The notes below the pieces were generated by a model. The model did no database searches. It saw nothing but the letters and a program-made list of their open reading frames with translations, and had not been told where the DNA came from. Below, one piece after another: positions 41,607 through 48,734 of a stretch of 64,000 nucleotides of DNA. This stretch comes from Paenibacillus brasilensis. Lineage in GTDB: Bacteria > Bacillota > Bacilli > Paenibacillales > Paenibacillaceae. Both the position numbers and the translations under genes were made by a program. The stretch's first letter is position 1. Each line of letters starts with the position of its first letter. Where the stretch lies: positions 5,329,501-5,393,500 of the forward strand of contig NZ_CP045298.1 of the NCBI RefSeq assembly GCF_009363115.1. Reading direction: 5' to 3'.

Positions 41607-41861
41607 TTACAGAAGCTGACTGGCTAGTGCCTTAAGTCCGCTTGGTACAGCGATTTGTTTACCATCGTGTTCATTTCCGTTTACATAAGCTGTGTCTTTG
41701 TCTACATAATAGACTACACCTTCGCCGCCGATAACCGGAAAGCCGCTTTCGTCGTAATCCAGATTTGTACCTACATACTTGCCATGCTTGGCTGCTTCAC
41801 TTTCCAAGGAATGAAGGTGTAAAATCCCCGTGTTGTCTAAAAATGCATAACTTTGTGCCAT
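41607..41861 (-). CDS. hypothetical phage protein
   Basis: An 84-residue protein (MAQSYAFLDNTGILHLHSLES..., G GEGVVYYVDKDTAYVNGNEHDGKQIAVP...) with a beta-rich pattern. GGAGGCAAC precedes the ATG. No family recognised; the products of small genes before terminase in related phages are often of this kind. The structured RNA starts about 15 bases beyond its stop codon. Confidence 0.6.
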   Translation of the reverse strand: MAQSYAFLDNTGILHLHSLESEAAKHGKYVGTNLDYDESGFPVIGGEGVVYYVDKDTAYVNGNEHDGKQIAVPSGLKALASQLL

Positions 41862-41966
41862 GTTTGTTGCCTCCTAGAATTGATTTAATTTGTTCCTGAA
41901 TAAAGTGTAAATCCTTTCTACTCCGTACCTACTACGGATTTCCCTTTGGTTCTAACAACAAGCAAA

Positions 41967-41994
41967 GACCGCAAAGGCTTAAGCCCTTACGGTC
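41967..41994 (-). terminator. hairpin at the end of the putative late regulator
   Basis: GACCGTAAGGGC-TTAA-GCCTTTGCGGTC on the minus strand, followed only by TTTGCTTG, overlaps the stop codon of the 41994 gene. The stem is strong but the T-run weak, so termination may be partial. Confidence 0.5.
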
Positions 41995-42632
41995 TAATTT
42001 ACTTCTGGCATCCTAAGTCCAATTTCACCTTCCCGGTTACGCCCTCTCCCGTAGTCTATAACCACAAGATCCAAAGTGCGGTTTATTTTCAGACTGTTTG
42101 CTATATTGGCAATGGCTCTGCGCCGCTTGTCCGCAAAAGTAGTTTCTGAAATACTTGGAATATCACTGCGATAACCGTTTTTCATGTACTGTTGTGCTTT
42201 GAGATATTTCATGCCATCTAGAAACAACAGTTTGGCTATCAATCCCTCGTGCTTGTCGCGCATATTGTTTACTGCAAATTTAACGTTATTTGTGATGAAT
42301 TTATAAAATTTATAGTTCACGTGACGCTGATCCTTGAGGATAACCGTATTAGCTGTCACATCTGCCGTTAATTCTTGCCCAGTTACCCGTTTAGCAACCG
42401 ATCCTTCAGCCGCGAGTATATCATAGGCCGACATTCCATTTTCAATCTGTTGGAGGGAATATTCATAATTTTTTATCACATCGACTAAATCAGCGTATTT
42501 GCCCAGCAACCATTTCGTTTTTCGAATATCATCTTGTTCAAGATCATCGAAAAAATTTACCTGGATTATCTTCTGAGTATCGGCAGAATCATCTTCTTTG
42601 CTACGTATAATTACAGACTGTTCGTTATCCAT
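41994..42632 (-). CDS. probable phage late-gene regulator (sigma-like/ArpU-like)
   Basis: A 212-residue protein (FDDLEQDDIRKTKWLLGKYADLVDVIKNYEYS..., HEGLIAKLLFLDGMKYLKAQQYMKNGYRSDIPSISETTFADKRRRAIANIANSL). The C-terminal part has the region-4-type helix-turn-helix of phage late regulators (alternating YLKAQQYM and SISETTFADKRRRAI helices). It is the last gene before terminase and the cargo, the usual place for late activators. The call rests on pattern and position. A second, decayed ArpU-like gene lies at 35885. Confidence 0.5.
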   Translation of the reverse strand: MDNEQSVIIRSKEDDSADTQKIIQVNFFDDLEQDDIRKTKWLLGKYADLVDVIKNYEYSLQQIENGMSAYDILAAEGSVAKRVTGQELTADVTANTVILKDQRHVNYKFYKFITNNVKFAVNNMRDKHEGLIAKLLFLDGMKYLKAQQYMKNGYRSDIPSISETTFADKRRRAIANIANSLKINRTLDLVVIDYGRGRNREGEIGLRMPEVN

Positions 42633-42760
42633 ATTTGTTCACTCCTTGCAAAACTAAATGTATCCGGTATAATCTGCTCAATCAACATATACCTATCTAT
42701 ACTGACCACACCCACATATAACAGTAATGCTGCTAATATAGAGGTATAGGCTCTTATCAT
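42611..42760 (-). CDS. small membrane protein (49 aa)
   Basis: A 49-residue protein with one N-terminal membrane helix (about 4-22, AYTSILAALLLYVGVVSI) and a soluble tail. AAGGAG lies eight bases upstream, and the ATG overlaps the stop of the previous gene. It also overlaps the start of the next gene by 22 bases. Short but with excellent translation signals. Confidence 0.65.
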   Translation of the reverse strand: MIRAYTSILAALLLYVGVVSIDRYMLIEQIIPDTFSFARSEQIWITNSL

Positions 42761-43146
42761 GGGGTGTCTCCTTCATCTTGCAGGAGAGAGTTAAGTCGAT
42801 TTAGCTCTGCATTCAGGCGCTCTTCTGTTTCATCTCCATGTGTAGAAGCATCGCTATATTGCGACTCCCAGAATTCAGCCAGGCGTTTTAATTCGGCTAT
42901 CTCTGCATCCTTTTGTTGTATAACCTTTTGTAATCTGATCATTTCCTTGCCTTGTTGTTCTATATCGTCCCCTAAGCCCTTAGCAACCTCTGCCCAGCGC
43001 TTACGTCCTCTCAACTCTATGTCATATTGTTGGAGCCAGTAAGGAAGAGCATTAGAAAACTCAGATGCGTTATATGGAATATCGCTATCCCCATACCTCT
43101 TTAACAGTTTCATATCCTCTTGCCAGTTACGTGGTTTATCTGTCAT
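42757..43146 (-). CDS. hypothetical coiled-coil protein
   Basis: A 129-residue protein with a helical N-terminal half and a long coiled coil (about 55-125, DDIEQQGKEMIRLQKVIQQKDAEIAELKRLAEFWESQYS...). No known family. It overlaps the zinc-finger gene upstream by four bases. Confidence 0.6.
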   Translation of the reverse strand: MTDKPRNWQEDMKLLKRYGDSDIPYNASEFSNALPYWLQQYDIELRGRKRWAEVAKGLGDDIEQQGKEMIRLQKVIQQKDAEIAELKRLAEFWESQYSDASTHGDETEERLNAELNRLNSLLQDEGDTP

Positions 43147-43373
43147 TGTTCTTCCTCCCCATCCTCTTCACCTTCGTATTCATCATCCAAAGACTCTACA
43201 TACCGTGTATGATCGTCTTCCGAATCGCCTACATACTCGTCGTTAATGTAATAGCTGTACGATGTGTATGGATGGGCAGTGACGCAATCCGTGCAGTATA
43301 CTTCATCATTAATTTCATAATGCGCCGTTTCTGGCGGCAGGTCTGTTTTACAGTTGTAGCAAACTCTTGCCAT
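43143..43373 (-). CDS. LIM-like zinc-finger small protein
   Basis: A 76-residue protein with CYNCKTDLPPETAHYEINDEVYCTDC (two CxxC pairs 20 residues apart), a treble-clef or LIM-like zinc site. The C-terminal half is highly acidic (EEGEEDGEEEQ). Small zinc proteins of this kind are common in phage middle regions; partner unknown. Confidence 0.65.
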   Translation of the reverse strand: MARVCYNCKTDLPPETAHYEINDEVYCTDCVTAHPYTSYSYYINDEYVGDSEDDHTRYVESLDDEYEGEEDGEEEQ

Positions 43374-43375
43374 AT

Positions 43376-43546
43376 CTATATATCCTCCCTATCTGGGTAC
43401 ATGTAGTCTAAGCATTCCGATACTTCCTCAAACTTGAATTTTTCTGAAATGGCTGGATGCGTGTACTCAGTCCAGATCATCCAGTATGACTTCTCGAACA
43501 TCTGCGCCATTTCATGAACAACTTTTGCTACATTATCAATCTCCAT
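43376..43546 (-). CDS. small hypothetical phage protein (56 aa)
   Basis: A 56-residue protein (MEIDNVAKVVHEMAQ..., YWMIWTEYTHPAISEKFKFEEV) with GGGAGG upstream of its ATG. The Trp-rich central part is unusual. It fills a gap of 215 bases and its stop lies just before the next gene, so it is part of the same operon. Confidence 0.65.
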   Translation of the reverse strand: MEIDNVAKVVHEMAQMFEKSYWMIWTEYTHPAISEKFKFEEVSECLDYMYPDREDI

Positions 43547-43587
43547 TTATATCCTCCCTTAGTGGGTGTAGGACACCCTGTATTGGT

Positions 43588-43938
43588 TTAATCCTGACTG
43601 GATAATGTCATATAAGCAGCCTCTGCCCTCTCTCGGGGGCTGGCGTTAATTAAATCAAATGCTACCTTACCACTAATCTTTGGAAATATTTTCCCCCATT
43701 TCACGATTTGTAGATTGTGCACATATATCTCTCTATCTATCTTTCCTGCCTTTGCCTGTACCTCCAGAGAGGCGACAGGGTCGGATGATGGTTGCCAATC
43801 CGTAACCTTACGTCGAAACTCTTTTGTGGCTCCATCAACCCATATAAGTCTCACACCATCCCACCAATTTACCCAGCCTAACAAACCAGCAAGAGCAAAA
43901 TCTAATTTCTCGTCTATCATATCCAACATATCTATCAT
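43588..43938 (-). CDS. hypothetical phage protein
   Basis: A 116-residue protein (EKLDFALAGLLGWVNWWDGVRLIWVDGATKEFRRKV..., GKVAFDLINASPRERAEAAYMTLSS). Not recognised. The C-terminal PRERAEA-type helix is common in phage proteins of this operon region. Confidence 0.55.
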   Translation of the reverse strand: MIDMLDMIDEKLDFALAGLLGWVNWWDGVRLIWVDGATKEFRRKVTDWQPSSDPVASLEVQAKAGKIDREIYVHNLQIVKWGKIFPKISGKVAFDLINASPRERAEAAYMTLSSQD

Positions 43939-43971
43939 CCTTCCAACGCTCAGAGCGTATTGTATTGGTGG

Positions 43972-44361
43972 TTACTCTCCTAACGATTTACGAGCACGAC
44001 GCCCTCCATCTCTAATAACTGGTATTTCTGGACCCCAACCAATTATATGTTCGAGGTAATTGCCATCTTCCGCGTAAAATTCCAGTGTCTCCCGTTGTTC
44101 GGCTATTGTCTGAGCCCTCTCTGCTAGCTGTTGCTGAAGTGAGTCTACCAAAGCGGATACATCTACCTTCTGTAGAAACTCGGTTGAAAACGATCCGCTA
44201 AAACCCTCAAGAAATATAGAACCGTAATCGTGTCCTTTATGCTGGAATTCATCCGATCGGCATGTCCAAATCTTGCCGAAGTTGTCCGGGTGGTCATGTT
44301 CCATACAGGTATGCATTACAACCTGATCGCCCTTTTGTAGCTTATATGTCCGTTCACTCAC
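43972..44361 (-). CDS. hypothetical protein, SH3-like start and coiled coil
   Basis: A 129-residue protein. The N-terminal 65 residues (YKLQKGDQVVMHTCMEHDHPDNFGKIWTCRSDEFQ..., GSIFLEGFSGSFSTEFL) look like a small beta-barrel of the KOW/SH3 kind. Residues 68-95 are a coiled coil (LVDSLQQQLAERAQTIAEQRETLEF). It overlaps the preceding gene by eight bases. Function unknown. Confidence 0.6.
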   Translation of the reverse strand: MSERTYKLQKGDQVVMHTCMEHDHPDNFGKIWTCRSDEFQHKGHDYGSIFLEGFSGSFSTEFLQKVDVSALVDSLQQQLAERAQTIAEQRETLEFYAEDGNYLEHIIGWGPEIPVIRDGGRRARKSLGE

Positions 44362-44587
44362 CTTTACCGCCTCCAGTCAGTTTTTTAATAGCTTCCTCGA
44401 TTTCATCCATGTTGGTCGGGTATGCATCCACATGCTGCGCGGCATCTTCCCATATCTCCGCGTCTATCAATGCCCGAATCTCTTCACGCGTCTTGCCTTC
44501 AAAATCTTCATCATCTATTTCTATTTCTCCCTCCCGACATGCGGTAGGATAGCCGATAGACATTTTCCATTCAATTAGCATTTTCAT
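44354..44587 (-). CDS. small acidic phage protein
   Basis: A 77-residue acidic protein (MKMLIEWKMSIGYPTACREGEIEIDDEDFEG..., EIRALIDAEIWEDAAQHV). The short beta start followed by acidic helices is typical for phage proteins of unknown function. Overlaps its downstream neighbour. Confidence 0.6.
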   Translation of the reverse strand: MKMLIEWKMSIGYPTACREGEIEIDDEDFEGKTREEIRALIDAEIWEDAAQHVDAYPTNMDEIEEAIKKLTGGGKGE

Positions 44588-44630
44588 TCACTCTCCTTAT
44601 AGATGGTATATAGGGGTATAGGGTAAGAGG

Positions 44631-44816
44631 CTATGAAGCATCAAAGTGCATCTCAAATTCCCGTTCACAGTCCTCATTTTCACATCTTAATTTATAAGTC
44701 GTTCCGCATTCGTCCGTATCCGGCTCCATCCACTCTTCACCGCAATAAGGGCATTTTACAGATGTAGATAATTGAGTGACTTCGGTATCAGCATAAGTTC
44801 TGTATATCCGTTCCAT
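44631..44816 (-). CDS. small zinc-ribbon protein
   Basis: A 61-residue protein with CPYCGEEWMEPDTDECGTTYKLRCENEDCEREF, a zinc ribbon with two CxxC-type knuckles. The base sequence TAGGGTAAGAGGCT lies at the downstream boundary (minus strand AGCCTCTTACCCTA) and is repeated after the 44862-45368 gene. Confidence 0.65.
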   Translation of the reverse strand: MERIYRTYADTEVTQLSTSVKCPYCGEEWMEPDTDECGTTYKLRCENEDCEREFEMHFDAS

Positions 44817-44861
44817 GTTGCTTTCTCCTTTCTGTTGGGTAGGGTAAGAGGCTGTTATGCC

Positions 44862-45368
44862 TCAATCCTCGATAAAGTTGCCGTGTTTATCCATATATTC
44901 CGGCCATTCATCCTTTACATTTGAGCAAACCCAAATCCGCGCTTCTGCCGTCCCACTCTCGGGCATCCTTCTGGACATTTCACCCTCTGGACTAATGATT
45001 AAATGACCAAAGTTATAGCCTAAATCTTCATCAGCGTATTTGATGTCAAACGTATAGTCAGGGAAACGATTATACAGGGCTTGGAATATCGGACCCGGCG
45101 CATTCCAAGCAGTGTCAAACCGGATGACATTTTCAGTAATAGAGATATCATAGGCATTCCATTTGGTCCCCCAGTTGTCTAGGCTCCATTGGTACCATGC
45201 TGGTCTAAGTCCTGATTCTCCATAGGATGCTTCAATTGCTTTTGGCATAGGAACCAATGTGTTGAAATCAACATCTCTTTCAACTGACTTCAAATGGTTC
45301 AATACTTCTTGATATGTGCGTCCCTCTGGGGCATGGATTGTAACGACATTAGTTATGTGATTAGGCAT
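44862..45368 (-). CDS. DUF1281/YubB-like ferredoxin-fold protein
   Basis: A 168-residue protein of the DUF1281/YubB type: MPNHITNVVTIHAPEG at the start, DFNTLVPMP, WYQWSLDNWGTKWNAYD, FDTAWNAPGPIFQALYNRFPDYTFDIKYADEDLGYNFG. The family occurs on plasmids and phages and has a ferredoxin-like fold; role unknown. It lies directly downstream of the cytosine methyltransferase in the same direction. Confidence 0.8.
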   Translation of the reverse strand: MPNHITNVVTIHAPEGRTYQEVLNHLKSVERDVDFNTLVPMPKAIEASYGESGLRPAWYQWSLDNWGTKWNAYDISITENVIRFDTAWNAPGPIFQALYNRFPDYTFDIKYADEDLGYNFGHLIISPEGEMSRRMPESGTAEARIWVCSNVKDEWPEYMDKHGNFIED

Positions 45369-45433
45369 TTTATATCTCTCCTTTATAGGTAGTAGGGGGT
45401 GTATCCCCCTTATGAAGGGCTAACCCTCCTAAA

Positions 45434-46294
45434 TTAAGCCGTTTGAAAATACTTTTTAATCGCCTTTCCAACCCATCTGCCCATCGGCACAGCGACGGCA
45501 TTACCGATCTGCCTGTATGCATCGTTATCGCTTCCAGAAAACTTGAACCAATCCGGGAACCCTTGTAATCGGGCATATTCTTGCACTGAGTAAGGTCTGA
45601 TTGAAACCCCATCGTTGACAAGACGTGTCGACCTGTCCTTGGCATAATGAGCCACACAGGTCGGCGCTCTGCCGTCCAAATCAGTGATAATGGGTAAATC
45701 CCTGTATCCGCCATTCAATCTCTTCTGGACGTACTCAGGGGCGTATACTTCTGCCCCGACATCTATGATATCTCTCATGGCTATTGGGTTCTCCTCTGGA
45801 TAGGGCAAGTGGTTAAGAGGTTTCTTAGTGCCTATTACAATCAACCTTTTCCGCTCCTGCGGTAGCCACATGTTTGCATTCACCGGGCATTCAACCCTGA
45901 CATAATAGTTTGGTAGTTTGGTCAGGCACTCCATGACCACTTGAAATTTCTTCATTCCTGGAACATTTTCGACGACATATACCTCTGGCTGTGCCAGCGC
46001 CACATGCCGAAAGAAGTGGAGGAATAAGTCGTCTCCAGTCCGCGTACCATGGATATCCGCAATTGTGCTGTACTTGGTGCAAGGGAATGTTCCTATATAC
46101 ACATCTGCGTCATGCTGATCCAGAACAGTGATTTTGGTTATATCAGCCTCATTTACTTGATGATCAAAGTTCTGCCGCAATGTCTCACAAGCAATTCTGT
46201 CTATTTCAAAAGACTCTATGACATTTATCCCTGCCTCGATCATTCCAAGGTCCAGGCCTCCGGCTCCGCTAAAGTAACTCTTCGCTGTAATCAC
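45434..46294 (-). CDS. orphan C5-cytosine DNA methyltransferase
   Basis: A 286-residue Dcm-type enzyme. Motif I is FSGAGGLDLG (8-17), the catalytic motif IV GTFPCTKYS (Cys72), motif VI ENVPG (about 109-113), motif VIII QERKR (146-150), and motif X RQIGNAVAVPM near the C-terminus. The target-recognition part between VIII and IX is short. No restriction endonuclease gene lies beside it, so it probably protects phage DNA from host restriction or marks it. Recognition site cannot be read from sequence. Confidence 0.9.
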   Translation of the reverse strand: MITAKSYFSGAGGLDLGMIEAGINVIESFEIDRIACETLRQNFDHQVNEADITKITVLDQHDADVYIGTFPCTKYSTIADIHGTRTGDDLFLHFFRHVALAQPEVYVVENVPGMKKFQVVMECLTKLPNYYVRVECPVNANMWLPQERKRLIVIGTKKPLNHLPYPEENPIAMRDIIDVGAEVYAPEYVQKRLNGGYRDLPIITDLDGRAPTCVAHYAKDRSTRLVNDGVSIRPYSVQEYARLQGFPDWFKFSGSDNDAYRQIGNAVAVPMGRWVGKAIKKYFQTA

Positions 46295-46325
46295 TCTGTT
46301 GCTGTTCCCTCCTAAATAAATCTAT

Positions 46326-46523
46326 CTAAAGTACAAGCTCACTGGTCACGCCGCATTTATTACACTCCACCGTGTGGATGTAACGACCTCCGCCTACTTT
46401 ACCGTCGGAATAGGCTTCACATGCTACCGTCTTATAACCTGCACCGCCATATAATTCGTGTTTATTTCCGCATTCGCACGTACATTCTTCATCGCGGAAG
46501 CATCCTGTGCGTTTAGGAGTCAT
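46326..46523 (-). CDS. small Cys-rich phage protein
   Basis: A 65-residue protein with seven Cys (GCFRDEECTCECGNKHEL..., VACEAYSDGKVGGGRYIHTVECNKCGVTSEL). The pattern CxC-xx-C ... CNKC suggests one or two zinc sites. No family. It lies between two other small Cys-rich genes. Confidence 0.6.
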   Translation of the reverse strand: MTPKRTGCFRDEECTCECGNKHELYGGAGYKTVACEAYSDGKVGGGRYIHTVECNKCGVTSELVL

Positions 46524-46545
46524 GCTGTTCCCTCCTTCTTATCCC

Positions 46546-46713
46546 CTATGGGGCTATATTTTCAGCCGCAGTGTTAACATTTTTTGTCCATCTTTCCCAT
46601 GCTTCTTTTCCGGGTCCAATCGGATATATACATTCCGTTCGGATAGGGCAGCGGCCACAATTCTTCTTGTAGTTGTCCTTGCATATCTGCAAGGCCTTGT
46701 CACTCAAACCCAT
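46546..46713 (-). CDS. small Cys-rich protein (55 aa)
   Basis: A 55-residue protein (MGLSDKALQICKDNYKKNCGRCPIRTECIYP) with four cysteines (C-x7-C-x2-C-x5-C) that could bind zinc or an iron-sulphur cluster. Start chosen at the ATG with GAGAGGAC upstream; 21 earlier codons are open but lack a ribosome site. Confidence 0.6.
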   Translation of the reverse strand: MGLSDKALQICKDNYKKNCGRCPIRTECIYPIGPGKEAWERWTKNVNTAAENIAP

Positions 46714-46747
46714 GTGTTTGTCCTCTCTGCCCTTGGGGGCTATATAT

Positions 46748-47419
46748 TTAATCCTCAAAGCGCTCTCCGTAACCATACGATGGAGCTGGTCTACTGTAGT
46801 TGTTCAAGGCGTCGGATATCATAACGCTAAATACGCTCATTTGCTTAGTATCCATAGACTCTAGCAACCGAATCTCCTTGCTTTTCAATGAGCGTCCCGC
46901 CGCTGTAGCAAGCAATTCCATGACTGGCTTTATAGATTCCAATCGTTCCTGCTTTTGGGCTTCTAAACGCTCCTGTGCCGCCTGCTTGCGGTTGAACTCT
47001 TCCCAATCTTGCTCGTCAAACCAAAATCTAGGACCGTGAATCATAGAGTATGTTGATATCCATCCTTGAAGCTCTTCCTCGTTTGTCTGGATACGATCAT
47101 GACAGGTATCGCAAACACGCATTGCATTTGTCTTTACACCGCGTCCGCTTCTGCCTCTTGGCATGACATGATGGGTTTGAGTGGATTTACGACCACATCC
47201 ACATTGGCAGAGGCCTTGTGTCTCATCTATTAATTCAGAAATTACTTCGAGTGGAAATTCTGCTCGGTCAGCTCGTGACGGACGTGATTGGTGATGAGCG
47301 AAAATGTCTTTCTTCCAATCTGGAATCGTTTTTTTGCTTTTCTTTCGCTGTCCAAGGCTGCTATACGACTTTTTCTCTTTAACTTTTTTCTCCGGTTTCC
47401 AGAATGTTTGATGAGACAT
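46748..47419 (-). CDS. HNH endonuclease-type protein
   Basis: A 223-residue protein with an HNH domain at about 75-130: CQCGCGRKSTQTHHVMPRGRSGRGVKTNAMRVCDTCHDRIQTNEEELQGW, i.e. a CxxC-like knuckle, HH, PRG, the N of the ND type, and CxxCH. The C-terminal half is helical and charged. HNH proteins near terminase often act in packaging or as homing nucleases; this one is 9 kb away from terminase, in the middle operon. GAGGG precedes the ATG at 47417-47419. Confidence 0.8.
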   Translation of the reverse strand: MSHQTFWKPEKKVKEKKSYSSLGQRKKSKKTIPDWKKDIFAHHQSRPSRADRAEFPLEVISELIDETQGLCQCGCGRKSTQTHHVMPRGRSGRGVKTNAMRVCDTCHDRIQTNEEELQGWISTYSMIHGPRFWFDEQDWEEFNRKQAAQERLEAQKQERLESIKPVMELLATAAGRSLKSKEIRLLESMDTKQMSVFSVMISDALNNYSRPAPSYGYGERFED

Positions 47420-47502
47420 TATCCCTCGCCACCTTTCCAACAGATTGATTCGTATTCCCTATGCTTATGCTTATATTTTGTACCTAATCTGCTACCACCC
47501 CA

Positions 47503-47685
47503 TTACGGTTTCACTACGGATTTTAGAGGTTCAAGCAGTCCAGCTTCCTCTAAAACGGAATAATATCTGTACCTCTCTTTCGTTGTTAAACGCACTTCGT
47601 TTATTGTATGCGAGGCATAAAAGGCTACGGCCTGCTGTACTTCGATAGGTTCTTCATCGAGCTTGTTCAAGTCGAGCTTTTTCAC
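47503..47685 (-). CDS. small hypothetical phage protein
   Basis: A 60-residue helical protein (MKKLDLNKLDEEPIEVQQAV..., TTKERYRYYSVLEEAGLLEPLKSVV). Not recognised. Its start overlaps the stop of the upstream gene by four bases. Confidence 0.6.
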   Translation of the reverse strand: MKKLDLNKLDEEPIEVQQAVAFYASHTINEVRLTTKERYRYYSVLEEAGLLEPLKSVVKP

Positions 47686-47870
47686 ATACTACTCTCCCTT
47701 ACAAGGTGATCATATTTTTCTTCAAATCCACGCTTTATATCTGGCGGCAAGGTTTCAATAACATCGTCCCATAAACTTAGCAATTCATTGTTATAAGAAT
47801 TATATTTTTGAATCTGAACGTAACGTTCTGATAAAGCTGTGGTAAATTCATCAGCCTCTTGTTTCGTCAT
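47682..47870 (-). CDS. small hypothetical phage protein
   Basis: A 62-residue helical protein (MTKQEADEFTTALSERYVQIQKY..., PPDIKRGFEEKYDHLVRESS). I start it at the ATG at 47868-47870 behind GGAGGGG; the open codons upstream have no ribosome site. Coupled to its downstream neighbour. Confidence 0.6.
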   Translation of the reverse strand: MTKQEADEFTTALSERYVQIQKYNSYNNELLSLWDDVIETLPPDIKRGFEEKYDHLVRESSM

Positions 47871-47941
47871 ATCCACCCCTCCTGTATGTTTTTCGGTTCC
47901 AGTACAATGTCGCTCGTTCGGATACAGTGTTGCGCTATTTA

Positions 47942-48265
47942 TCAATACGATGATTTGTTATAGACTTCTCTGGCTTCCCCTACTGAAGTAAGGTCAAATA
48001 CCCCATACATGGATCGGACGAGCTTTCGCGTCTGCTCTTCGCTGTACTTTAGTTTTTCTGCCCCAAGGATTGCGTATCCAAGGCAGGCGTTATTACTCCA
48101 TTCTTCTCCACCAGATAACCGAGCTTCATTAAAACCCGCTTGGTAAGCTTGCTTGAAAAGATTCTCTGCTTGGTCCAAAATTTTGACTTGTTCAGCGGTC
48201 AAGTCTTTAGGAAGAACTTTCTCTAATTCCCTTCTCATTACTGTTGCGATACTGTGATTCTTCAT
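47942..48265 (-). CDS. hypothetical phage protein
   Basis: A 107-residue helical protein (IATVMRRELEKVLPKDLTAEQVKILDQAENLFKQAYQAGFNEARL..., LGYAILGAEKLKYSEEQTRKLVRSMYGVFDL). GGAGGG lies upstream of the ATG. Palindrome copy 6 lies just before it. Function unknown. Confidence 0.6.
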   Translation of the reverse strand: MKNHSIATVMRRELEKVLPKDLTAEQVKILDQAENLFKQAYQAGFNEARLSGGEEWSNNACLGYAILGAEKLKYSEEQTRKLVRSMYGVFDLTSVGEAREVYNKSSY

Positions 48266-48284
48266 TGATATCCCTCCGTTGGGT

Positions 48285-48301
48285 TCAGGAAAATTTTCCT
48301 T
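48285..48301. repeat. dispersed palindrome, copy 6
   Basis: TCAGGAAAATTTTCCTT, core 48287-48300, lies 21 bases upstream of the 47942-48265 gene start, like the other copies. Confidence 0.85.
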
Positions 48302-48327
48302 CGCTGTTTACTTGGCTTGTGCCAACC

Positions 48328-48489
48328 TCACCGGATGATCCCGGTGAACGCTCTGAGCTTAATGGCCTGTTTGCGTTCGCTCAGACGAACTTTTAAAGCA
48401 GTTACCCAAATGGTGAAGGGGATTAATTCTATACACCAGTCATGAAGTTCCCAACCTCCAAACAATATTTTGATGTATGTTATTTTCAT
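48328..48489 (-). CDS. small phage protein (53 aa)
   Basis: A 53-residue protein (MKITYIKILFGGWELHDWCIELIPFTIWVTALKVRLSERK...) with a hydrophobic, Trp-rich middle and basic C-terminus, perhaps membrane-associated. GGAGG lies eight bases before the ATG at 48487-48489; another ATG two codons upstream is too close to it. No family. Confidence 0.6.
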   Translation of the reverse strand: MKITYIKILFGGWELHDWCIELIPFTIWVTALKVRLSERKQAIKLRAFTGIIR

Positions 48490-48585
48490 CTTCATTACCT
48501 CCAATTTTTATTTGCAGCTTACCGCTATACACACCGCTGAAGCGGAATGTATTTCATCGGGTAGCTATCCCGAATCATCAGGCGG

Positions 48586-48734
48586 TTATAAACTATTGCG
48601 CGTTTCAGCTTGCATTTTAAGGTAAGCGTCATTAAAAGCTTCTGTCACCGCTTTGCGTGAAGGTCTGTATATCTCCACACCTTCCATATCTCCAAAACCC
48701 TTTATCGTATGCGGTATGGACTGTCAACAGTAAA
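48586..48734 (-). pseudogene. 3' part of a phage gene cut by the IS element
   Basis: An open stretch runs from the IS edge to the TAA at 48586-48588: SIPHTIKGFGDMEGVEIYRPSRKAVTEAFNDAYLKMQAETRNSL. It looks like real coding sequence, and an internal ATG preceded by GGAG could give a 33-residue product. The 5' part of the same gene is most likely at 49912-50027; the joining frame depends on the exact insertion point. Confidence 0.55.

Noticed and set aside
46748..47419. HNH protein as restriction partner of the C5 methyltransferase
   Set aside because: They are separated by two small genes, the HNH protein has no recognition domain visible, and HNH proteins are common in phages for other roles.
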